Origin: Polymorphobacter megasporae
Lineage (GTDB): Bacteria > Pseudomonadota > Alphaproteobacteria > Sphingomonadales > Sphingomonadaceae
Reading direction: 5' to 3'
DNA length: 64,000 bases
NCBI RefSeq assembly: GCF_018982885.2
Contig: NZ_CP081849.1
Span: 124,001 to 188,000, forward strand
In this document: in pieces, positions 1 to 8,403 of the stretch
How the letters are laid out: each line of letters opens with the position of its first letter
Position numbering within the stretch: the stretch's first letter is position 1
Made by a program: the position numbers and the translations under genes
The notes under the pieces: model-generated
Seen by the model: only the letters and a program-made list of their open reading frames with translations
Told to the model about the DNA's origin: nothing
Database searches by the model: none

Positions 1-231
1 GGCGTCGAGCCGGACGTGGCCGTCGATGCTGCTGACCGTCAGGTCGTCGTCGAACGGGTAGACAAGCTCGAGCCCGTATCGTGCGCTTTCGGAGAAGGGG
101 ATGCAGTGCCATGGCTGTTCGTGGCTGCCGTCGACTCGCGGGTCCTTGCCGCCCGCCCAACCCGGGACCGTGATCCTGATTGCCTGTGGCGGCAGTCGAT
201 TGCCGTGACTGCGAAACTTGACGGTCGGCAT
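1..231 (-). CDS. Partial hypothetical protein, C-terminus outside the window
   Basis: An open frame runs from an ATG at 231 to the left edge without a stop (77 residues seen). It begins MPTVKFRSHGNRLPP and contains the stretch DGSHEQPWHCIPFSESARYG followed by LELVYPFDD. The Trp/His/Cys/Pro-rich composition looks like a real conserved protein, and the plus-strand frame over the same bases does not. The HEQPWHC part reminds me of DUF6065-type proteins, but I cannot confirm that and give no function. It is cut by the window edge, not visibly by a mutation. The IS256 element begins about 110 bp upstream of its start. Confidence 0.5.
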   Translation of the reverse strand, partial: MPTVKFRSHGNRLPPQAIRITVPGWAGGKDPRVDGSHEQPWHCIPFSESARYGLELVYPFDDDLTVSSIDGHVRLDA

Positions 232-340
232 TCCGTACCTTTCAGTAAAGATCCTCAGTCAACGGCACAATAATCCGGCCGACAACGTATCTTCCTGCGA
301 TGTCACGCCAACTCTGTGGCGAGTTTAAGTCCCAGCTGGG

Positions 341-1750
341 GTCGTGTCCCGGGTGGTGGTGTAGCTCGCGGTTGGCCATCGGCGATCTTCGGATAGGTTT
401 GGGTTGCGACACTCAACCGACGGAGATTACCGATGACCGACGATACGATGAACCTGCAGGCGCTGGTGGGGAAGAGCGCCGACTCTGATTTTCTGCGTGA
501 GATGATCGGCTTTGCCGCGCAGCGACTGATGGCCCTTGAGGTCGGCGGGCTCACGGGCGCGGCTTATGGCGAGAAGAGCGATGACCGGCTCACCCAGCGC
601 AACGGCTATCGTGAGCGCGACTGGGAGACCCGGGCCGGCACGGTCGAGCTGCGCATCCCCAAGCTCAGGAAGGGCAGCTCCTTCCCCGGCTTCCTCGAGC
701 CCCGACGCCTTGCCGAGAAGGCGCTGACCGCGGTCGTGCAGGAGGCCTACATCCAGGGCATCTCGACGCGATCGGTCGATGACCTCGTAAAAGCGATGGG
801 CGAAGCCGCCCAAGGTTCCAGGCGCGAAGCGCAAGGAATGGCGGCGGAGGGATGAGCGGCATTTCCAAGAGCCAGGTCAGCCGGTTGTGCGAAGATATCG
901 ACGTTCGCGTGAAGGCGTTCCTCGAGCGTCCCATCGAAGGCGACTGGCCCTACGTCTGGATCGACGCCACCTATCTTAAAGTCCGCCAGAACGGCCGCAT
1001 CGTCTCGGTCGCGGTCACCATCGCGGTCGGCGTTAACAGCGACGGTCGCCGCGAGGTGCTCGGCATGGCGATTGGCGCGTCGGAGGCCGAGACCTTCTGG
1101 ACCGACTTCCTACGCGGCCTCGCGCGTCGTGGCCTGCGCGGCGTGAAGCTGGTTATCTCCGATGCCCATGAGGGCATCAAGGCTTCCGTCTCCCGCGTGT
1201 TCAGCGCCACGTGGCAACGCTGCCGGGTGCACTTCTCCCGCAACGCCCTGGCGCACGCCGGCAAGAGCGGCCGCCGCGTCGTCTCGGCCTTCATTGCCAC
1301 CGCCTTCGCCCAGGAAACGCCTGACGCCGCCAAGGGCCAGTGGCGCAAGGTCGCCGACCAGCTCCGGCCGACCGTGCCCAAGCTGGCGACGTTGATGGAT
1401 ACCGCCGAGGAAGACGTCCTTGCCTACATGAGCTTTGCACCCCAGCACCGGCTCAAGCTGCATTCGACGAACCCGATCGAGCGCGTCAACGGCGAGATCA
1501 AGCGACGGACCAACGTCGTCGGCATCTTCCCCAACGAAGAAGCCATCACCCGCCTCGTCGGCGCGATCCTCCTCGAGCAGAACGACGAATGGGCGGTTCA
1601 GCGCTCGCGCTACATGACGCTGGAAAGTGTCGCCCAGTTAAGCGATGATCCGCTCGTCACGCTGCCCGCAATGGCCGCTTGATCAATCCGGCCTCGCCGG
1701 AGATCGCTGGATCAACCCCGGCGAAGCTACACCACTCTGTGGGACACGAT
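341..1750 (+). mobile_element. IS256-family insertion sequence
   Basis: The element is bounded by imperfect inverted repeats. The left end reads gtcgtgtcccgggtggtgg (341 on). The right end is the reverse complement of 1722-1749 and shares tcgtgtccc and gtggtgtagct with it. The length of about 1.4 kb and a transposase filling most of it fit the family. I found no clear 8-9 bp target duplication, so the exact ends are uncertain by a base or two. The transposase frame inside is broken, so the copy is probably not autonomous. Confidence 0.75.
433..1682 (+). pseudogene. IS256-family (Mutator-type) transposase, frame broken by a 50-bp insertion
   Basis: Two consecutive frames make one transposase. 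The first (433-855) carries the N-terminal part, including [11 protein letters not shown] and [11 protein letters not shown]. The second (852-1682) carries the DDE catalytic part: WIDATYLKV (first Asp), VISDAHEG (second Asp) and NPIERVNGEIKRR (Glu). Family members read straight from VDDLVKAMG into [13 protein letters not shown]. Here those stretches are separated by 801-850, 50 bases that belong to neither side and shift the frame. Removing exactly those bases restores one frame of about 400 codons. IS256 transposases are normally single ORFs, so this looks like damage, not programmed frameshifting. Confidence 0.8.
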
Positions 1751-1762
1751 CCGCATTCGGCG

Positions 1763-3253
1763 TTACAGGCTCTTGATTCGACGCTCCGCTGTGGCCTTGC
1801 CTTGCAGCGCGCCGAGCCTGCCCGGCGCCAGCACCAACGCGGCATCATAGGCGGACAGCGCTTCCCGCGGCTTCCCGGCGACGAGATAAAGATCGCCGAG
1901 TTGCTCGCGCGCCGGGACGATCGGCCCCGGAGTGAGCGGGAGTTTCTCGAGCCCATCCTCCTCGTCGGCGGCGGCCGTCATCGTCGCCACCGCGGCGGCG
2001 TCGTCGCCTGTCGCCGCGAAGCGCCAAGCTTGCGCCGACATGAGCAGCGCATCGGTCTGCGTCATCCAATAAATGTCGTTCGCCGCCCGCAGCGCTTCGC
2101 GGCACGCCGCGAGGCTGGCGATGTCGGCGTCGGCCGAACTTGGCGTGGCGGCGCGGAGCCTACCCAGCGCGCGCGCCCACCACACGACCGCGGCGACCTG
2201 CGGGCCGGAACCGGCAATCGGGGTCAGCTGCGACGCGGTCGCCCAGTCTCGCGTCTCGACCGCCAGCCGCACTGGCATAGCATTCCCGGCGTAGCCGATC
2301 TTGAAGCCGGTGCCGGGCGGCAGCGTCATGGCCTTGAGCGCGGCGACCTCGCGCGCGGCATCGGCGGTTCGGCCGCGCTGGAGATAGGCATAGGTCAGAT
2401 AGTCCATCGCGTGCAGCGCCTCGCCGATGTCGCCCTGCGCAAGGCCGGCATCGCGTGCCGCGATGTTGGAGGCAATCGAGTCATCCCACAGGCCGAGCCG
2501 CGTGAAGATGTGCGACGGCATGTGCAGCGCGTGGGGCGCGGACGGCGCGATCCTGGCGTAGAGCCGCGCCGCGGGCAGGCCGCGTTGCGCTAGTTCGGCA
2601 CTGTCATACGCGTGGATCAGATAGTGCGGCACACCGGGGTGTGCGGGCTGGCGCTTCCAGATCGGCTCGAGGATGTCGGCGGCCTGCTTCTGGCGCGCAT
2701 GCGTGTGATCGGTCGGTGCTGCCGTGGCGATCAGCGACAGCGCGTAGAACGTCGCGATCTCGTCGTCGGCGGGATAGTCGCGCGCCAGCGTTGCCATGGC
2801 GTCGGAGTATCGCATCGCGCGGGCAGCCGCCGGGACTTCGCCAGCGTTGGCATAATAGACGCCCAGCGCGGCGATGATCGCGCGCTCACGCGGCGTGTCC
2901 GTCGTCATCGCCGCCGCCTGCCCGATCTCGGCGACGCCGGCGGCGAGGCCGGGACCGACCGGCACGTCCCACAGCTGGTGATAATGGGTCATCGCCCGTC
3001 CCCAATGCGCCATCGCGCAACTCGGGTCGCGGGCGGCGACATCGGCGAAGCCTGCGTCCGCCTCATCATAGGTGAACGAATGCAGCAGCGCGACGGCGCG
3101 GTCGAAGGCCGGCTTTACCGGCCGCGAGCAGCTCGTTTCGAGGTGCGTCGTACCGAGATGCTCGGGCACCGGATGGTGATGATGCTCCTCCTGCGCGCGG
3201 GCCGACGTCATGAGGGCTAAAGCGATCGGAACAAGGACTATGTAGCTTTTCAT
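1763..3253 (-). CDS. Secreted tetratricopeptide-repeat protein
   Basis: 496 residues with an N-terminal signal peptide (MKSYIVLVPIALALMTSARA) followed by a His-rich segment, EEHHHHPVPEH. The rest is alpha-helical repeats of TPR type: FDRAVALLHSFTYDEADAGF near residue 50, and a last clear TPR, AREQLGDLYLVAGKPREAL, near residue 450. A central HPGVPHYLIHAYD and HALHMPSHIF segment is typical of a family of exported TPR proteins of unknown role in Proteobacteria. It probably acts in the periplasm as a scaffold. The gene ends 13 bases from the IS256 end and is intact. No operon partner is evident. Confidence 0.75.
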   Translation of the reverse strand: MKSYIVLVPIALALMTSARAQEEHHHHPVPEHLGTTHLETSCSRPVKPAFDRAVALLHSFTYDEADAGFADVAARDPSCAMAHWGRAMTHYHQLWDVPVGPGLAAGVAEIGQAAAMTTDTPRERAIIAALGVYYANAGEVPAAARAMRYSDAMATLARDYPADDEIATFYALSLIATAAPTDHTHARQKQAADILEPIWKRQPAHPGVPHYLIHAYDSAELAQRGLPAARLYARIAPSAPHALHMPSHIFTRLGLWDDSIASNIAARDAGLAQGDIGEALHAMDYLTYAYLQRGRTADAAREVAALKAMTLPPGTGFKIGYAGNAMPVRLAVETRDWATASQLTPIAGSGPQVAAVVWWARALGRLRAATPSSADADIASLAACREALRAANDIYWMTQTDALLMSAQAWRFAATGDDAAAVATMTAAADEEDGLEKLPLTPGPIVPAREQLGDLYLVAGKPREALSAYDAALVLAPGRLGALQGKATAERRIKSL

Positions 3254-3419
3254 CGAGTCCCCGGCCCTGGCCTATTCCAAAGACTGACCCAACAAGCTCT
3301 TTTCGGCAAGGTGAACTCTGCTGAGACAGGTGGTACTCAGGTCGGCTCCCTCTTGGCAGTTTGCGGCGACGGTGACAAAGGAGGCGACGCTCAGGCAAGC
3401 TTGCTCACTTCCCGAACCG

Positions 3420-3535
3420 ATCGTTCATTCAGATTCAACCAGCGATGTCGCTTGATAGCCGACCAGCGTGTAAAGACGCCGCAACAGCTTAGTGCCGATG
3501 ACGTTCGGATCGTCGGCGTCCTTGATCGAGAAGTG
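3420..3535 (-). pseudogene. Possible C-terminal gene scrap
   Basis: On the minus strand an open stretch reads FSIKDADDPNVIGTKLLRRL and then YTLVGYQATSLVESE before a stop. It looks like the tail of a protein. No start or N-terminal part can exist, because the sequence upstream on that strand is the antisense of the carboxylesterase gene. It is either a remnant or a chance reading, and I do not recognise the family. Confidence 0.25.
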
Positions 3536-3536
3536 T

Positions 3537-4271
3537 ATGTCTGAAATTGTAAACGACTCGAGCCTGCAGCCGTTGTCTGCCCGGTCTCCGAAGCAAATCG
3601 TCCTGCTGCTTCATGGCTATGGCTCGAATGGTGCCGATCTGATCACCCTCGCACCCCAATGGCAGCAAGCGTTACCTGACGCTCTGTTTCTGGCTCCCAA
3701 TGCGCCTCAGCGGTGCGCCGGGATGGCAACGGGATATCAATGGTGGCCGCTTGAGGCATTCACGCCCCAGGCGTTAGCCTCGGGTAGTGCGAGCGCTGCG
3801 CCGGCGATAAATGCTTTTGTCGAGCGGAAGCTCGTTCAATACCGCTTGTCAGATGCTGACCTGGCAATTGTTGGGTTCAGCCAAGGCACCATGATGGCGC
3901 TTTATGTCGGGCTAAGGCGCGAAAACCAGATCGCAGGCATATTGGGATATTCAGGGATGCTGACCGATGCCGCCGGGCTCGCCCATCAGAAGATCACCAA
4001 GCCGCCAGTCCTGCTCGTTCACGGTTTAGCCGATACCGTCATCCCCGTGTCATCTCTGCACGCCGCGGAACACTCCCTGCGCAGCTTGGGGATCGATGTC
4101 ACGTCGCATGTGTCGGCCGGGCTTGGTCACAGCGTTGACCCGGTCGGTCTGCGTCTGGGGGCCGAGTTCATCGGACGGGTTTTTGATCGGCGGATTGCAT
4201 GCACCGGCATAGGTAGCGTGCCTTGCCGCCCCTTGCCGACAGACGGCCTGGTAGATTTCCTTCGTCTCTGA
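3537..4271 (+). CDS. Phospholipase/carboxylesterase-type alpha/beta hydrolase
   Basis: Small serine esterase of the Abhydrolase_2 type. Visible elements are the oxyanion region VLLLHGYGSNGADL (about residue 21), the nucleophile elbow VGFSQGTM, the acid region LLVHGLADTVIP and the catalytic His in GLGHSVDP. Family members hydrolyse carboxylic ester or thioester bonds in the cytoplasm. The ATG at 3537 is chosen because it aligns with the second copy of this gene at 56.7-57.4 kb. After VFDRR the C-terminus continues for about 25 extra residues compared with that paralogue, which suggests that the original stop was lost by a small indel. Confidence 0.85.
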   Translation: MSEIVNDSSLQPLSARSPKQIVLLLHGYGSNGADLITLAPQWQQALPDALFLAPNAPQRCAGMATGYQWWPLEAFTPQALASGSASAAPAINAFVERKLVQYRLSDADLAIVGFSQGTMMALYVGLRRENQIAGILGYSGMLTDAAGLAHQKITKPPVLLVHGLADTVIPVSSLHAAEHSLRSLGIDVTSHVSAGLGHSVDPVGLRLGAEFIGRVFDRRIACTGIGSVPCRPLPTDGLVDFLRL

Positions 4272-4515
4272 GGTGCTCCGGAAAATCTGACCCAATGTCG
4301 TCATTGCGCCACGCCAACTTATTTCGACAAGCGGGCGGTCGTTCATCCTGATCCTGCCTCGCTCGGGACATTTGCCTTGGTAGGGTGTCGACGCGCCGCC
4401 GCCTGCAGCACGCTTCTGCTCGGCCAGACAGACAATCGGCGGTTAAAGTCGCAGTCATCGCCCATGTGGAACATTAAGGCGTTGCAAACTGTCATCGTTG
4501 CCTAGGAGACAAGTC

Positions 4516-5037
4516 ATGGCATCGGACGCACAGGGCGGACTTTCACCGGGATGGGCAGCAGGCATTGCCGTGGGCGCAGTTTTCGCGGCACTGCTGGCTG
4601 GTAAGCGCGCAAGCCCGGGACCTGACCATCCGCGGACACAACGATGGTACAAACGTCTCGAAAAGCCCGACTTCACCCCGCCGACGACGATCTACCCGAT
4701 CGCCTGGACCGCGATCCAAGCAGCGCTGGCCTACGGCGGCTATCGTCTCCTCCGCTCCGAACCGACGCCCGACCGCACAAAAGCTTTGGCGCTTTGGACA
4801 ATCAATCAGGTCGGTATCGGAGGGTGGAGCGAGGTATTCTTCGGTCACCGGGCTCCAGGATGGGGAACGATCGCCTCCGCCGGTCTCGGCGCCAGCGCCA
4901 TCGGTTACGTCGCTACGGCTCGGCCAACTGATAAGGTCGCAAGCGATCTCGGTGTTCCTCTCGTGGCTTGGGTCGCGTTCGCGACAGTGCTTTCAGAGGA
5001 GATCTGGAGGAAAAACGAGACTGTGACTGCGAGCTGA
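4516..5037 (+). CDS. tspO: TspO/MBR-family membrane protein
   Basis: About 173 residues with several membrane helices, including the N-terminal WAAGIAVGAVFAALLAG. Family signatures are KPDFTPPTTIYPIAWTAIQA (the usual W-x-P-P-x-x-x-F-x-x-W region) and WSEVFFGHRAPGWG. TspO proteins bind porphyrins or tetrapyrroles and affect stress and photosynthesis-gene responses in alphaproteobacteria. The start at 4516 has an AGGAG ribosome site 7 bases upstream. It is slightly divergent from classical TspO (fewer Trp residues). It stands alone between two unrelated genes. Confidence 0.75.
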   Translation: MASDAQGGLSPGWAAGIAVGAVFAALLAGKRASPGPDHPRTQRWYKRLEKPDFTPPTTIYPIAWTAIQAALAYGGYRLLRSEPTPDRTKALALWTINQVGIGGWSEVFFGHRAPGWGTIASAGLGASAIGYVATARPTDKVASDLGVPLVAWVAFATVLSEEIWRKNETVTAS

Positions 5038-5163
5038 CCCGAAACTGACCGCCGATCCAGATACTTTTCGGCGGATGCGATGGGCCCGTTCGCTGACTGA
5101 CTGCTTTCCGGCAGTGAACCATAGATAGCTGTCCGGCGAATAAACGCTAAGCATTTCGCCATT

Positions 5164-5191
5164 GCCGCGCGTCGGTTACCCGACGCGCGGC
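5164..5191. terminator. Strong GC hairpin after the His-rich gene
   Basis: A perfect 12-bp stem (gccgcgcgtcgg) around the loop ttac lies just beyond the minus-strand stop at 5200. There is no clear T-run on either side, so it may be a bidirectional hairpin separating tspO and the His-rich gene and not a classical intrinsic terminator. Confidence 0.5.
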
Positions 5192-5199
5192 GAAACGTC

Positions 5200-5463
5200 T
5201 TACTTTGGCGTCGGTTTTACATCGGTCTTGGTCATGGTCCCTGTCCCGGCGGCATCGGTCTTGGTCATCGTCGACTTATGCATCATCCGGTGGTGATAGT
5301 GATGATGGTGATGGTGATGATGAACGACCATGGGTTTTGGCTCGCTGGTTTCTTTCGTCGACATGGTGGTCGTAGTCGAGGTTGTTTTGTCCGCCATCTG
5401 CGCCATAGCAATGGCCGGCAGCCCGAGGGCAACGAAAGCAATCGTTAACAATGTCCGCTTCAT
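5200..5463 (-). CDS. Small secreted histidine-rich protein
   Basis: 87 residues: signal peptide MKRTLLTIAFVALGLPAIAMA, a Thr/Ser/Lys-rich stretch, then a His cluster VVHHHHHHHHYHHRMMH and repeated MTKTD units near the end. The His tract suggests divalent metal (Ni, Cu, Zn) binding in the periplasm; this is inference from composition. The ATG at 5463 is preferred over the TTG one codon upstream because GGGGAGA lies 5 bases before it. It is a single gene ending in a strong hairpin. I cannot assign a named family. Confidence 0.6.
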   Translation of the reverse strand: MKRTLLTIAFVALGLPAIAMAQMADKTTSTTTTMSTKETSEPKPMVVHHHHHHHHYHHRMMHKSTMTKTDAAGTGTMTKTDVKPTPK

Positions 5464-5469
5464 CAAAGT

Positions 5470-5819
5470 CTCCCCAAGTCGAAACGCCGGCCGATTATCA
5501 ACCGCGGCGTGCGCAGACTACGCTCAAAAATTATACGCGCAATCAGTCATCATGCCAGCACCGGAAGGCTACCAGATAGCTAATGGAGACTCGAAGCGAC
5601 CAAATTAGGTCTGCTACCCGTCAAGCCACTTCGACGGGTCCTTGGCTGCGATGGGGTACCCTGTTGCTCTAAAGGGGCCGAAAACAGACCGGCTGCTTCT
5701 GGTGTCTGAGTCTGAAAAGCGGACGTTCGTTCGCGCACCCGCGTTGCGCACTTGAATGGTCGGTTGGTATCACGTCTTGAGTTGCCCACCTCAGATTAAG
5801 AAAAACCCGACCGTTGCCG
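5470..5819. other. Intergenic, no gene seen
   Basis: About 350 bases between the His-rich gene and a transposase scrap. Short frames on both strands lack recognisable domains or ribosome sites. The promoter of the His-rich gene should lie in its first 100 bases, but I see no convincing -35/-10 pair. Confidence 0.4.
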
Positions 5820-5966
5820 CGCCCACAGGCCATCGACGAAACGCTGATCCCGCAGCTCTCGCCGCTGGGATGGGACCACATCAATCTCACCGGCGACTAT
5901 GTCTGGTCGGACGCCACGATGCTGGATCGGGACGGGTTTATGCCGCTTCGGTTACCCGCAGCGTGA
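5820..5966 (+). pseudogene. C-terminal remnant of a Tn3-family transposase
   Basis: The frame reads AIDETLIPQLSPLGWDHINL followed by TGDYVWSDATMLD and stops at 5964-5966. LSPLGWxHINLTGDYxW is the conserved C-terminal signature of Tn3-family TnpA. Nothing of the remaining roughly 900 residues is present upstream. About 9 bases after the stop, 5975-6012 resembles a 38-bp Tn3-type terminal repeat in the orientation expected next to the tnpA 3' end, and a similar sequence occurs at 44948-44985. Confidence 0.75.
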
Positions 5967-6291
5967 CCTTCGACGGCGCTAGCGTATATCTGTGTCCCAA
6001 TAATGCACAGGCGCGAAGACTGCTAACCTACTGATATAATCGGCAAATCCCTACCGCTACTCTGAGGGATTTCGGTACGGAAACCCTTAATAGTGTCGAT
6101 CATCTTGGTGGCTGGCGCCAGCTGCTCCAGCCCCCAGCGACGTCGCTCTACGATTGGCGGGACGGACGAGATGAGCCTCAACGAGGTCGAGCGAGCGCTG
6201 ATTTTAATTGGTTAACGTATGTTAGCGTTATTTCATGTGACGTTAAGATATGCTATTCTCGATAGACAAACATAAAGGGGATAGAATCGCC

Positions 6292-6894
6292 ATGAACCGT
6301 CTTATTTATGCCGCGTGTGTTGCTTCAATCACACTCACAGCCGCGCAAGCAGGCGCGTCGACGACGTTAATCGACTTCAATAACGGATCGGCCCCCGGGT
6401 TTTCCGGTAATTACAAGGTCACGTCGGGAACGGACGCGACGGCAGCCGCGCCAGTCATCAATGGCGTGCGCGACGAAACCAAGTATCTGGCTGTGCCTGG
6501 AACCGGTTCTTCGGGCAGCGCCTTCCTCAACGTCGGCGCACTTGGCGGTGGCAGCGTATTGACCCGTTTGAACGCCGACTGGGGCTCGATCGACAGCTAC
6601 AACACTTTGACGTTTTACGCCGGAAACACTCTCGTTCAGACGATCACCGGGAGCATGTTCCCGCCCGCAAACGGCGATCAGAGTGCAGCAGATACTAATC
6701 GTAACGTCACCCTCGATTTTAACCGCAATCTCGGGATTACTCGCGTAGGCTTCAGCTCGGGCCAGTTGGCTCTTGAACTCGACAACCTTTCAGTCGGAGC
6801 CGTTCCTGAGCCGGCAACCTGGGCCATGATGCTGCTAGGCTTCGGCATGGTCGGCGCTGCCACACGGCGTCGCTCCACAGCGGTTACTGCCTGA
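6292..6894 (+). CDS. PEPxxWA-CTERM sorting-domain exported protein
   Basis: 200 residues. It has the N-terminal signal peptide MNRLIYAACVASITLTAAQA and a Gly/Ser/Thr-rich beta-type middle. It ends in the C-terminal sorting region VPEPATWAMMLLGFGMVGAA followed by TRRR. That tripartite tail (PEPxxWA motif, hydrophobic segment, basic end) is recognised by exosortase-type systems and is typical of sphingomonads. The protein is probably surface-exposed or in exopolysaccharide. The start has AAAGGGG about 11 bases upstream, and the upstream spacer is AT-rich. It ends at a perfect hairpin (6902-6941). The specific function is unknown. Confidence 0.8.
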   Translation: MNRLIYAACVASITLTAAQAGASTTLIDFNNGSAPGFSGNYKVTSGTDATAAAPVINGVRDETKYLAVPGTGSSGSAFLNVGALGGGSVLTRLNADWGSIDSYNTLTFYAGNTLVQTITGSMFPPANGDQSAADTNRNVTLDFNRNLGITRVGFSSGQLALELDNLSVGAVPEPATWAMMLLGFGMVGAATRRRSTAVTA

Positions 6895-6901
6895 TTCAAG
6901 A

Positions 6902-6941
6902 CTGGCAGGTTGGAGCATTTCCGATCGCTCCAACCTGCCAG
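6902..6941. terminator. Bidirectional hairpin terminator
   Basis: A perfect 15-bp stem (ctggcaggttggagc and its complement) with a 10-base loop lies 8 bases after the PEP-CTERM stop and 127 bases beyond the end of the Fap-like operon on the opposite strand. A weak T-rich run follows on the plus strand. It is well placed to end transcription from both converging units. Confidence 0.7.
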
Positions 6942-7067
6942 CTATCTTACTCACTGGGCGTCTGCAGAACCAAGTTTGGCCACAAGCCGGTCCAACGTTG
7001 ACGTTGTCCTTGCTAGAGCAAAATGCCAGCTCGAGCTGCTTTTGGGTGCATGATCGACACCAGCGCG

Positions 7068-8402
7068 TCAGTTTCCGAAGGTAATTGGCAGCCGTAGCGT
7101 CGTTCTTACGTCGGCTGCGTCGCGTGTGGCACCCACTTCGACGTTCCAGTTGATCGTTGTCGCCGCTGCCGTTCGGTAGCTGACGCCGAATAAGAACCGC
7201 CCGATTTGAAGATCGCGCGTCGTCTGGTTGTAGGGTGTCGAGCCAGTCACAGCTCCGGTGCTGAAGCTCGTCTGGAGAATGCGGCCCTGGGTGCGCGTGC
7301 CAAACGACCAACTTTGGGCATAGCCAAATGACACCGCCACCCGCGGATTTAACGAGATGCCAATACCGGCGCTGCCTTGAACCGCATCGCCCGGCTTAAC
7401 ATAGTCGACCAACACGTCGTTCGCCAGCTGGACGCCATCAAAGCCGCGCCCAAAGTTGTGGGTGTATCCAAGCGATCCAAACAGCACCGCGGGATCCGAC
7501 GGCAATAGCGCTGTGATCGTTGGAGTTACGCCCCAAAAACCGCCACCGGTTGCCGAGGCGAGCGCGACGCCAGTGCCGGGGTCGCGCGGTGTCGTGAACG
7601 GATTCGTTCCAGTTGGCGAAACGACCTGCAGGCCACCGATCAAGATCGGGAAACCACGTGTCCCGCTTGTAATCTGATAACGTGCCCCAAACTCGATATC
7701 GCCGATATCGTGGCCCCGGGCCGCAACATTCGGGGTCGTTACGGCATTGGTTCCACCACCTCCGGTGGTAACAGGAGCCAAGACCGACGAGTCGGCCCGG
7801 TAAACGAACGGGGCGCGGACGTTCAGCTCAAGGCGCGAGGACAACCCGTAACGCGCTGCGATCGACGCAGTGACGATATCGGAGCGCGTCTCATTGATGT
7901 CGAACACACCGACAAGAACTGAGGTCGGTACTTCGATCCCCCGAAATATGACCGTATTGCGATCTGAGCGAGCGTATTCCAACGCGGGCTCAACGGTGAA
8001 TCGCCCGCGCCGGGTGATGATGCCGCCCTGCTCGGAAAGCACCGCCACCTCGGCTTGGCGCTCACGCGGTGCCGGGGCCTGGCCAACCGGCTGCGACTGA
8101 TCGGGCGCAGGCGCGGTCTGCGCGGTTTGCTGCGGCGAAGCCGTGCCTTGCGTCGGTGCCCCAGGGATAGGTTTGGGCGGATCAAGCTGCGCCTCTGCAC
8201 CGCGTGCACGCTGGGTGCCGAGGACCTGGTCCTCGAGTGCATGGAGCCTTGCTTTTGTTGAGGCTAGATCGGCCTCCTGACGGTCGACTTGAGCTTCGAG
8301 TGCCTGGATCTCAACAAGCGACGGCGCCGCTAAGCTAGAGGAAACGGTCTGGGCTCCCGCAGCACTGCCAGCGAGCAGGGCGGGGATAAGAATGCGATAC
8401 AT
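7068..8402 (-). CDS. FapF-like outer-membrane export pore (coiled coil plus beta-barrel)
   Basis: 444 residues. A signal peptide (MYRILIPALLAGSAAGAQ) is followed by a coiled coil near residues 25-60 (IQALEAQVDRQEADLASTKA). A Pro/Gln/Ala-rich linker comes next, and then about 320 residues of alternating aromatic/polar strands typical of an outer-membrane beta-barrel, including RFTVEPALEYARSDRN and IGDIEFGARYQITSG. It ends in a hydrophobic strand (LRLPITFGN). FapF of Pseudomonas has this layout: a trimerising coiled coil ahead of a barrel that secretes amyloid subunits. The gene is last of five on this strand, one base after the previous stop. Homology to FapF is inferred from architecture and operon position, not from alignment. 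Confidence 0.7.
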   Translation of the reverse strand: MYRILIPALLAGSAAGAQTVSSSLAAPSLVEIQALEAQVDRQEADLASTKARLHALEDQVLGTQRARGAEAQLDPPKPIPGAPTQGTASPQQTAQTAPAPDQSQPVGQAPAPRERQAEVAVLSEQGGIITRRGRFTVEPALEYARSDRNTVIFRGIEVPTSVLVGVFDINETRSDIVTASIAARYGLSSRLELNVRAPFVYRADSSVLAPVTTGGGGTNAVTTPNVAARGHDIGDIEFGARYQITSGTRGFPILIGGLQVVSPTGTNPFTTPRDPGTGVALASATGGGFWGVTPTITALLPSDPAVLFGSLGYTHNFGRGFDGVQLANDVLVDYVKPGDAVQGSAGIGISLNPRVAVSFGYAQSWSFGTRTQGRILQTSFSTGAVTGSTPYNQTTRDLQIGRFLFGVSYRTAAATTINWNVEVGATRDAADVRTTLRLPITFGN

Positions 8403-8403
8403 G

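Noticed and set aside
1679-3220. Plus-strand frames opposite the TPR gene
   Set aside because: Arg/His-rich antisense shadows without domains; the minus-strand gene has a signal peptide and TPRs.
4440-4500. General stress (EcfG-type) promoter before tspO
   Set aside because: GGAAC and CGTT are present but the spacing (7 or 23 bases) does not fit the 16-17 required.
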